Positions 57,872 through 64,000 of a stretch of DNA of 64,000 nucleotides are shown in pieces. Source of the DNA: Nocardioides sp. cx-173 (GTDB taxonomy: Bacteria; Actinomycetota; Actinomycetes; Propionibacteriales; Nocardioidaceae). The DNA lies in the NCBI RefSeq assembly GCF_021117365.1, contig NZ_CP088262.1, positions 1,240,001-1,304,000 of the forward strand. The letters are read 5' to 3'. A program made the translations under genes and the position numbers. Position 1 is the first letter of the stretch, and every line of letters starts with the position of its first letter. The notes beneath the pieces were generated by a model that had not been told where the DNA came from, did no database searches, and saw only the letters and a program-made list of their open reading frames with translations.

Positions 57872-58861
57872 GTGTCGGTCTACGTCCGCACGGCGCGCAC
57901 CGCCGTCCGCGTCCCCGGGGCACCCGCCCCCTACGACACGGTGCACGTGGTTGCGCGCTACCCGGCGCTGCCGGCCCAGGACGAGGCCCAGCGCATGAGT
58001 GGCCGGCTCGACGCCGACGCCGCCGGCGCGCCGTACCCGGTCGTGGTGATCGCCTCCGGCGTGAACCTGCCGGCGGACGGCTACCGATGGCTCGCCTGCC
58101 GCCTGGTCGAGGCCGGCTTCGTCGTGGCGGGCTACGACTGGCTGGGTGAGCTGTTCCCCGGCGAGCCGGGCCTCACCCCCGGCATCGACCTGGAGGCCGC
58201 CGGCCCCGAGCACTACGGCGAACGGCCGACCACGCCCGCGCTCGCGCCGGTGCTCGACGCCCTCGCGTCGCTCAACGGCTCCGGGCCCCTGGCCGGACTC
58301 CTGGACCTCGAGCGGGTCGGGGTGTTCGGTCACTCCGCCGGTGGCACGGTCCTGCTGCAGTCGGCGCGGGCCGAGTGGTTCCCCCAGGTGCGTGCCGTGG
58401 TCACCTACGCCGCCCACACCATGGCCGCGCAGGCGCTCGGCCACGCGCCCCGCACCCTGCTCGCCGCGCCCGTCGCGGCCCCGACCCTGCTGATCGACGG
58501 CACCGCCGACGGCGTGATCGCCGCGAGCGCGATCCGTTACGGCGAGCAGGCCGGCGCCGCGGCGCACGACCCGGTCGAGCGCACGTGGCGCGAGGCCCTG
58601 CCGGAGTCCACCGAGGCCTGGCTGGTCCGGCTCGCGGGCGGCGGCCACCTGCTGCCGGTGCACCCCGAGGACCCCTCGACCGCTCGCGGGTTCCTCGAGG
58701 AGCCCACCGACGCCGACCCCGAGCGGCTGCGCCAGGTCCTCGCGGACCTCGTCACCTCGTTCCTGGCCGCGAAGCTCCTCGGTCGCCCCGAGGACAAGCA
58801 GCGGCTGGAGCAGCTCACCGAGCAGCCGCCGTCCGAGATCGCCGACATCCACCGTCGCTAG
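57872..58861 (+). CDS. alpha/beta hydrolase, chlorophyllase/PAF-acetylhydrolase-like
   Basis: 329 residues. Oxyanion region VVIASGVNLPADGYRWLA, nucleophile elbow FGHSAGGTVL (chlorophyllases have GHSRGG), acid in LIDGTADGVIAA and histidine in AGGGHLLPV. It is an esterase that could remove a phytyl or methyl ester from a tetrapyrrole in this context. GTG start 3 nt after the RCCR-like stop. Confidence 0.77.
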   Translation: MSVYVRTARTAVRVPGAPAPYDTVHVVARYPALPAQDEAQRMSGRLDADAAGAPYPVVVIASGVNLPADGYRWLACRLVEAGFVVAGYDWLGELFPGEPGLTPGIDLEAAGPEHYGERPTTPALAPVLDALASLNGSGPLAGLLDLERVGVFGHSAGGTVLLQSARAEWFPQVRAVVTYAAHTMAAQALGHAPRTLLAAPVAAPTLLIDGTADGVIAASAIRYGEQAGAAAHDPVERTWREALPESTEAWLVRLAGGGHLLPVHPEDPSTARGFLEEPTDADPERLRQVLADLVTSFLAAKLLGRPEDKQRLEQLTEQPPSEIADIHRR

Positions 58862-58869
58862 GAGAAGCC

Positions 58870-60096
58870 GTGTTCAAGAACTTCTGGTACGCCGTCGAGT
58901 TCAGCTCCGACGTCGAGCCCGGGAAGCCCAAGAAGGTCAAGATCCTCGGCCAGCAGCTGGTGCTGTACCGCAAGACCAGCGACAACTCGGTGGTCGCGAT
59001 GTCGGACCTGTGCGTGCACCGGGGTGCGGCGCTCTCGGGCGGCGAGGTCAAGGGCGACTGCATCGTGTGCCCCTACCACGGCTGGGAGTACAAGCCGGAC
59101 GGGCAGGTGGAGAGGATCCCCGCCCACCCCGACAAGGGCATCCCGCGCAAGGCGCGGGTCGACGCCTACCCGGTTGTGGAGAAGTACTCCTTCGTGTGGG
59201 TCTACATGGGCGACCTCCCCGAGGAGGAGCGCCCGCCGATCCCGGACTGGTCCGACATCGACGACACCGAGACCTATCGCGCGGTCCGGGGGGAGTTCCT
59301 CTGGAAGTCCAACTACGAGCGGATCCTCGAGAACGGCGTCGACGTCGCCCACACGCCGTTCGTGCACGGTGGCGTCTTCGGCAACCGCGAGAAGCCCGAG
59401 GTCCCGGAGTTCGAGGTCGAGAGCTCGCCGTGGCACTGCAAGGTGTCGGTGGTCCTCAACCCGCCGCGCTCCAAGGGCCTGTGGGGCGCGATCAACCCCA
59501 ACAAGCAGGCGCTCGCCGACCGCCCGCCGGTCCCGGTCTCGACGACCTGGTGGCTGCCCAACATGATCCTGCTGCACATCCAGACCCCGATGGGCGACCT
59601 GAAGATCTTCGACGTCAACATCCCGATCGACGAGGAGACCACGCTGGTCAAGTTCGTCGCGCTGCGCACCTTCTTCAAGGGCAAGTGGGCCGACCGTGAC
59701 GCCCGCCGTCGCGTCTTCAAGGTGCTCTACGAGGACCAGGCGATCGTCGACAACGTCCGGCCCGAGCTGCTGCCCTTCGACCTCTCCGACGAGCTGCACG
59801 TGAAGAGCGACATCAACGCCGTGATCTACCGTCGCCGCCGCCGTGAGCTCATCGAGATGGGCTGGGGAGTCGAGGGCAACATGATCGCCGGCGAGGGGCC
59901 GGCCCGGGTGGAGGCCCGCGTCATCCCCTCCCCGATCCGCAAGGAGGTGCCCGAGCTCGCGAGCGCCTGGAACTTCAAGGAGGTCCGCAGCCGGGAGATC
60001 CTCTCCGGCAACGCCGACCGGGCCCAGCGCGGCGACTCGCCGCGCACCGACCCCGTGCCCGAGGGCACGGAGACCATCGAGGAGATCACCGCATGA
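58870..60096 (+). CDS. Rieske non-heme iron oxygenase, pheophorbide a oxygenase (PAO)-like
   Basis: 408 residues. Rieske ligands Cys48-x-His50 and Cys67-x2-His70 (DLCVHRGAALSGG, CIVCPYHGWEYKPDG). Mononuclear iron facial triad Asp158, His161, His166 (ENGVDVAHTPFVHGG). Single-component oxygenase alpha subunit without a beta subunit or TM helix, unlike plant PAO, which is membrane-bound with a C-terminal CxxC. It needs a ferredoxin/reductase not in this window. GTG start with AGGAG. The operon setting with RCCR- and NYC1-like genes suggests cleavage of a macrocyclic tetrapyrrole; vanillate-type demethylase is the main alternative. Confidence 0.85.
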   Translation: MFKNFWYAVEFSSDVEPGKPKKVKILGQQLVLYRKTSDNSVVAMSDLCVHRGAALSGGEVKGDCIVCPYHGWEYKPDGQVERIPAHPDKGIPRKARVDAYPVVEKYSFVWVYMGDLPEEERPPIPDWSDIDDTETYRAVRGEFLWKSNYERILENGVDVAHTPFVHGGVFGNREKPEVPEFEVESSPWHCKVSVVLNPPRSKGLWGAINPNKQALADRPPVPVSTTWWLPNMILLHIQTPMGDLKIFDVNIPIDEETTLVKFVALRTFFKGKWADRDARRRVFKVLYEDQAIVDNVRPELLPFDLSDELHVKSDINAVIYRRRRRELIEMGWGVEGNMIAGEGPARVEARVIPSPIRKEVPELASAWNFKEVRSREILSGNADRAQRGDSPRTDPVPEGTETIEEITA

Positions 60097-60863
60097 CCGC
60101 CGACATCAGCCTGCCCGCCGCCCTCTGCCAGGGGGCGCTCGACCGGGTGGTCGAGCGCGCCCACCTCACCGAGGTGACCGGCGCCGACGGCGGAGCGCTG
60201 CTCCCGCTCACCTCGAGCGCCTTCGGCGAGCCGATGTCCGTCGGTGAGGCGCGGGTGTTCCACGGCGAGAAGGTGGCCAAGGCCGTCTACGTCGGCATCG
60301 TGGTCCCGCAGATCCAGATGGACAGCCACATGGTCTTCGCCTTCACGCCCGAGGACAGCCCGGTGCCGCACTTCACCCTGGACTCCGTGCACGCCGGCGG
60401 GCACCACGCCTTCCACCTCGACCTGATCCAGCGGGTCGACGCCGGCACGCACATGGCCTACAACGACTGGGCGCACGCGCCTCTCACCGAGGCCTACGAG
60501 TCGGTCCAGGGCAACCCCGGCTACACCAAGGCCGCGCTGGAGCCCCGTCAGCTCACGGTCATGTCGTCGTGGATGCTGGCCGCCCGCTCCACGGTGGAGG
60601 CCTTCGCCGAGCTGGACGCGCCGGTGCACACCTACCTGGACCACTGGCTCTCGCTGCTGGAGGGCGAGGTGCCGGCCGAGGTCGCCGCCGACATCGCCGA
60701 CACGGACCTCGCGGCTCGTGACGCCCGCAACCGCGGCCTGCTGTTCAGCCCGCAGGTCGACAAGGTCTGGGCACAGATCTCCCGGCTGCTCGGCGACGAG
60801 CAGGCCGAGGCCGTCCGCCTGCTGCTGCTCGACAACTCGCTCCCCGTGGGGCAGCCGGCGTGA
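60093..60863 (+). CDS. second RCCR / ferredoxin-dependent bilin reductase-like protein
   Basis: 256 residues. PVPHFTLDSVHAGGHHAFHL then DLIQRVDAGTHMAYND (residues about 91-125), with PLTEAYESVQ and an ALEPRQLTVMSSWMLAA segment. These follow the same strand and helix order as the RCCR-like protein at 57056 (PHFGMAL ... LDSVPRSNL ... PFVSRSAFV), suggesting a distant paralogue. It may form a heterodimer with it or bind a second bilin. Coupled by ATGA to the Rieske gene and by GTGA to the next. Confidence 0.62.
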   Translation: MTADISLPAALCQGALDRVVERAHLTEVTGADGGALLPLTSSAFGEPMSVGEARVFHGEKVAKAVYVGIVVPQIQMDSHMVFAFTPEDSPVPHFTLDSVHAGGHHAFHLDLIQRVDAGTHMAYNDWAHAPLTEAYESVQGNPGYTKAALEPRQLTVMSSWMLAARSTVEAFAELDAPVHTYLDHWLSLLEGEVPAEVAADIADTDLAARDARNRGLLFSPQVDKVWAQISRLLGDEQAEAVRLLLLDNSLPVGQPA

Positions 60864-61837
60864 CCGCTGTCTCCGCCCCGGCGACCGGCGAGGCCGGCAC
60901 CAGCGAGTGGCAGCAGCGCATCGCGGGGGAGTGGCACGGTCGCCCCGGGCTGTTCGACGCCCAGGGCAACCACGTCGGCTTCGAGCGGGTCGACCGCGCG
61001 AGCGTCGTCGAGGACGGGGTCTCCCGCTACTGGATGAACACCGAGCTCGAGGGCTCCGGCCCGCTGCGCAACCGCTTCGAGCTGGGGGCGCACTTCGACT
61101 TCGGCATCGTCGACTCCGACGAGAACCGGGTCTACTGCGGGCCTGACTTCTACGGCACCGGGCAGCCCTACGGCCTGTTCGTCGAGGCCAACTACTACTC
61201 GCCGGGCTGGCAGGCGGACCTGCGCACCTGGAACCAGGTGCTCGCCGACGGCGAGACCCAGGTCTACTCCTCGGTCCTCCACGACGGGTGGGCGGTGTGC
61301 GCGGTCTTCAACGGCATCTACAAGCGCACCTTCGACCACGAGACGAACCCGGAGACCCAGCGCTTCGTCGAGGACTGGATCGCGCTGGAGACCCGGCGCG
61401 GCCCCCGGCCGCAGGTGCTGCCGACCAAGGAGCAGGGCGCCTGGAGCGGGACGCTGTTCGTCGACCCCGTCGACCACAGCGAGGCCGGCGAGGTGCAGGT
61501 CGTCATCGAGCACGCCCCGCAGTCGCTGCGCCAGGCGCACCAGCAGGTCACCTGGAGCGGCGCGCTGGACCGGAGCTACGGCTTCGACCGGGTCCGTGAC
61601 GGCGCCCGCACCCTCTACGAGGGCCCCGAGGTGTTCGGCAACGCGCTCTCCTACGGTCGCGCGCTCTTCACCACCCAGCACCTGGTCGGTGCCGACGCGC
61701 GGGGAGTGGAGAAGATCCGCGGGCGCGAGGTGCTCATCGACGCCGACACCCGCGAGCTCGCCGTCGTCTGGCAGCTCTTCCACGGCGAGACCGCCACGCA
61801 CTTCGTCCACGGCCTGCTCACCTGGGAGGGTGTGTGA
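60860..61837 (+). CDS. calycin/lipocalin-like protein, probably two tandem barrels (DUF3598-like)
   Basis: 325 residues. GEWHGRPGLFDAQG (about 26-39) starts one beta-barrel, and GAWSGTLFVDP (about 194-204) starts another, each with the lipocalin-type GxWxG. Aromatic strands (DFGIVDSDENRVYCGPDFYG, LFVEANYYSPGWQ) would line a ligand pocket. No signal peptide. Function unknown; a tetrapyrrole carrier or lyase-like role is an inference from the operon. Confidence 0.6.
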   Translation: MTAVSAPATGEAGTSEWQQRIAGEWHGRPGLFDAQGNHVGFERVDRASVVEDGVSRYWMNTELEGSGPLRNRFELGAHFDFGIVDSDENRVYCGPDFYGTGQPYGLFVEANYYSPGWQADLRTWNQVLADGETQVYSSVLHDGWAVCAVFNGIYKRTFDHETNPETQRFVEDWIALETRRGPRPQVLPTKEQGAWSGTLFVDPVDHSEAGEVQVVIEHAPQSLRQAHQQVTWSGALDRSYGFDRVRDGARTLYEGPEVFGNALSYGRALFTTQHLVGADARGVEKIRGREVLIDADTRELAVVWQLFHGETATHFVHGLLTWEGV

Positions 61838-62667
61838 GCGGCGGCTCCGGCCGGGTCGTCGTCGTCACCGGCGGCACCCGGGGGATCGGCCTGGGCCTGG
61901 CCCGTGAGCTGATCGCCCGCGGGTGTCGCGTCGTGGTCTGCGGACGCTCGGCGGCCGCGGTCGACGACGCCGTGGCCGGGCTGGCCGGGCTGGCCGGGGT
62001 GGGGGGTCCGCAGGTCGTCACCGGCCTCGCCACCGACGTCACCTCGCGCGTGCAGGTCCAGGCGCTGTGGGACCACGCCGTCGCCACCTTCGGCCGGGTC
62101 GACGTGTGGATCAACAACGCCGGGATGTCGGCGCCGCGCGGCCCGCTCCCGGAGCTCTCCGAGGAGACCTTCGCCGAGGTCGTCGCGACCAACCTGGTCG
62201 GCGTGGCCAACGGCTGCGCGGTGGCGCTGCCCGGCCTGCAGGCGCAGGCCGCGGGCGGGTGGCTGTGGAACATGGAGGGCTTCGGCTCCAACGGCCAGCA
62301 CCAGCCCGGCCTGGCGGCGTACGGCGCCACGAAGCGCGCGGTGACGTACCTGACCGAGTCCCTGGTCCGAGACGCCAAGGGCGGCAATGTCAAGGTCGGC
62401 TTCCTCTCGCCGGGCATCGTCGCCACCGACCTGCTCACCGCCGACTACGACGGCCAGCCCGAGGCGTTCGAGAAGGCGCGCAGGATCTTCAACATCCTCG
62501 GCGACCGCGTCGAGACCGTGACCCCGTGGCTGGCCGAGCACCTGCTGGATGCTCGCAAGAACGGCGCGCGGGTGGCGTGGCTGACCACGCCCAAGGTCAT
62601 GGGGCGCTTCCTGACCGCCGGCTTCCGCACGCGCGACATCTTCGCCGCGCCCGCCGAGGCCCGCTGA
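61834..62667 (+). CDS. NYC1/NOL (chlorophyll b reductase)-like short-chain dehydrogenase
   Basis: 277 residues. TGGTRGIG (12-19), NNAG (94-97), Ser152/Tyr163/Lys167 catalytic set. Beyond the general SDR core it carries WNMEGFGSNG, AAYGATKRAVTYLTESL, LSPGIVATDLL, FNILGDRVETVTPWLAEHL and VAWLTTPK. These parallel plant NYC1/NOL (NMDGAGS, YGSTK, ASPGMVLTDLL, FNIICELPETVARTL, INYLTPP). Those enzymes reduce the 7-formyl group of chlorophyll b. Start and stop overlap both neighbours. Confidence 0.8.
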   Translation: MSGGSGRVVVVTGGTRGIGLGLARELIARGCRVVVCGRSAAAVDDAVAGLAGLAGVGGPQVVTGLATDVTSRVQVQALWDHAVATFGRVDVWINNAGMSAPRGPLPELSEETFAEVVATNLVGVANGCAVALPGLQAQAAGGWLWNMEGFGSNGQHQPGLAAYGATKRAVTYLTESLVRDAKGGNVKVGFLSPGIVATDLLTADYDGQPEAFEKARRIFNILGDRVETVTPWLAEHLLDARKNGARVAWLTTPKVMGRFLTAGFRTRDIFAAPAEAR

Positions 62668-63347
62668 TGGCGATCGACCCCTGCACGGAGTACGGGCTGG
62701 CGCTCGCGGTGGAGGACTTCGTCCCGGTGCTGCTCGCCGGCGCCGGCAGCGTCGTGCTGGCCCTCGCCGCGGGCCGGGTCGTGCCGTCGGTCCGGCTCCC
62801 GGCCCTGCTCGCCGGTGCCCTGGTCACGCTGGGCGGCTTCGCCAAGGCGCTGTGGAAGCTGCTGGTCGCCGCGGAGCCCTGCCGCGACTACCCGTTCCTG
62901 GAGGGCCTGCTGTTCCCGTGCCTGGCGTTCGGCTTCGCCGGGATCGCGTGCGCCCTGGTCGGGGTGTGGCGCGGCCGGCCGGCCCCCTGGTGGCCGTTCC
63001 TGGTCGCCCCCGGCGTCGGCGCCCTGCTCGCGGTGCAGACCTCGGACACCTGGCCGCTGCTGGTCGTCTCCGCCATCGGCGCGGTCTTCGTCGGCATCCT
63101 CGGGATCCGGCTCTCGCACCGGGAGGGGCACTCCCTCGGCGTCGTGCTCTTCGTCGTCTACATCGTCGGCACGCTCGTGCTGCCGCCGCTGGCCTCTCGT
63201 CCCCACCAGTCCGAAGAGCTGCAGTGGGCCGAGCAGCTGACCAACTCCGTCGTCCAGCTGTGCTTCCTGCTCGGCGCCCTCGGGCTCCGCAGGCACGTGC
63301 CGGCCCAGGACACCGCCACCCCTCGTACCGTAGGAGCACCCCAGTGA
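62667..63347 (+). CDS. multi-pass membrane protein of unknown function
   Basis: 226 residues with about six to seven hydrophobic helices (VLLAGAGSVVLALAAG, LLFPCLAFGFAGIACALVG, LGVVLFVVYIVGTLVLPPLA). The N-terminal DPCTEYG and AEPCRDYPF contain cysteines at the membrane edge. No transporter family is recognised. It overlaps the NYC1-like stop as TGATG and the next gene by GTGA, so it belongs to the tetrapyrrole-like operon. Confidence 0.62.
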   Translation: MAIDPCTEYGLALAVEDFVPVLLAGAGSVVLALAAGRVVPSVRLPALLAGALVTLGGFAKALWKLLVAAEPCRDYPFLEGLLFPCLAFGFAGIACALVGVWRGRPAPWWPFLVAPGVGALLAVQTSDTWPLLVVSAIGAVFVGILGIRLSHREGHSLGVVLFVVYIVGTLVLPPLASRPHQSEELQWAEQLTNSVVQLCFLLGALGLRRHVPAQDTATPRTVGAPQ

Positions 63348-64000
63348 CCGACCGCCTCGGCTGGCGCCGCAAGTTCGGCGTGATCGCCCCGAGCACCAAC
63401 ACCATCGTCCAGCCCGAGTTCGACGCGATGCGGGTCCCGGGCGTGACCTCGCACTATGGGCGGATCCTGATCCGCGACGGCCGGATCGCCGACGACGAGG
63501 GCATGCAGAACCTACTGGTGCAGATCCGGGCCGCGATGGACGACTGCGTCGAGGGCATCATGACCATGGAGCCCGACTACATGGTCATGGGCATGAGCGC
63601 CGAGACCTTCTGGGACGGCGTCGAGGGCAACCGCCAGTTCGTCCAGCAGATCAAGGACCTCTCGGGCGGCCTGGGGGTCGCGACCGGCGCCGAGGCGTGC
63701 GAGCGGGCCCTGAACCTGTTCGGGGCGAAGCGGATCGCCGTGATCACGCCGTACACGCCGATCGGCGACGAGAACGTCGCCAAGTTCTTCACCGAGCTCG
63801 GCTTCGACGTCGCGCAGGTCAAGGGCCTCAGCTGCCCCACCGCGGTGTCCATCGCCCATGTCAGCGAGCAGACCCTGCGCGAGTCCCTCCTGGAGGTCGA
63901 CGACGCCGACGTGGACGCGATCGTCCAGTGCGGGACCAACCTGTGCATGACCGAGCTCGCCGACGAGGCCGAGCGCTGGCTCGGCAAGCCGGTCATCGCG
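63344..64000 (+). CDS. maleate isomerase / arylmalonate decarboxylase-like (Asp/Glu racemase superfamily), 3' truncated by window edge
   Basis: First 219 residues. N-terminal RRKFGVIAPSTNTIVQPEF, MGMSAETFWDG and GVATGAEACERALNLFGAKR (phosphate/oxyanion loop of the superfamily), and IVQCGTNLCMTEL with Cys196 and Cys201. The first catalytic cysteine of two-Cys racemases/isomerases is replaced in MGMSAETF, as in the arylmalonate decarboxylase group, so either a one-base decarboxylase or a maleate-type isomerase is possible. GTG start; AGGAG at about 63332. Confidence 0.78.
   Translation, partial: MTDRLGWRRKFGVIAPSTNTIVQPEFDAMRVPGVTSHYGRILIRDGRIADDEGMQNLLVQIRAAMDDCVEGIMTMEPDYMVMGMSAETFWDGVEGNRQFVQQIKDLSGGLGVATGAEACERALNLFGAKRIAVITPYTPIGDENVAKFFTELGFDVAQVKGLSCPTAVSIAHVSEQTLRESLLEVDDADVDAIVQCGTNLCMTELADEAERWLGKPVIA

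Noticed and set aside
42822..64000. A Mg-dechelatase (SGR/stay-green) gene that would complete a chlorophyll pathway.
   Set aside because: No product in the window carries the SGR motifs. Its absence weakens but does not remove the chlorophyll model, since dechelation can be non-enzymatic or encoded elsewhere.

Overview
The window is about 70% GC, densely packed, with many ATGA/GTGA start-stop overlaps, frequent GTG starts and repeated leaderless-promoter signatures (TANNNT followed by 6-7 nt and then the start codon). Gene content and order (mnmA, a MetE-like gene, ligA, gatCAB; a DUF222/HNH gene; an ilvBNC operon with a leader peptide) point to a high-GC actinobacterium, most likely Nocardioides or a close relative. 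The genus is an inference. No rRNA, tRNA, CRISPR array or insertion sequence was seen.

Layout. (1) 1-9.7 kb: housekeeping block mnmA (3' end), MetE-like, ligA, a small secreted protein and gatCAB, interrupted by a TetR/MFS drug-efflux cassette with a 25-bp perfect palindromic operator. (2) 9.7-16.4 kb: a PAS histidine kinase, then a cobalamin riboswitch in front of five genes: a lipoprotein with an alpha/alpha-toroid look, a membrane-anchored DUF4430-like protein, and the T, fused-A and S parts of an ECF importer. The first two proteins together resemble the two domains of animal transcobalamin. (3) 16.4-29.3 kb: accessory genes: MarR/SDR, LacI/MFS, HNH endonuclease, a PQQ sugar dehydrogenase lipoprotein, an alpha/beta hydrolase, an EamA exporter, a BNR-repeat protein, and a GH65 phosphorylase with a beta-phosphoglucomutase. 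(4) 29.3-41.8 kb: ilvD, kynureninase, an LD-carboxypeptidase, a PCD-VOC fusion, ilvBNC with a leader-peptide attenuator, and an ABC-2 exporter.

(5) 41.9-64 kb (runs off the right edge): a large catabolic island. It holds an HMG-CoA-lyase-like enzyme, a CaiB-type CoA transferase, an isochorismatase-family amidase, a cupin, an MFS carrier, a tandem nitrilase with a dead second half, a GntR regulator, a flavin reductase fused to a degenerate HMGL-like barrel, an acyl-CoA-dehydrogenase-fold protein, two aldehyde dehydrogenases, a methylisocitrate-lyase-family enzyme and a class A flavin monooxygenase. It continues with a second operon that reads like the plant chlorophyll-breakdown pathway: a red chlorophyll catabolite reductase (RCCR) homologue, a chlorophyllase-like hydrolase, a Rieske oxygenase of the pheophorbide a oxygenase (PAO) type, a second RCCR/bilin-reductase-like protein, a calycin-like protein, an NYC1/NOL (chlorophyll b reductase)-like SDR, a membrane protein and an Asp/Glu-racemase-fold enzyme.

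Working model (inference): the right-hand operon reduces and opens a chlorophyll-type or other tetrapyrrole. The left-hand genes take the resulting pyrrole/maleimide-like fragments through amide hydrolysis, cis-trans isomerisation or decarboxylation, CoA activation and C-C lyase cleavage into central metabolism. AT-rich operator-like sites at four promoters, plus a GntR gene in the middle, suggest joint control.
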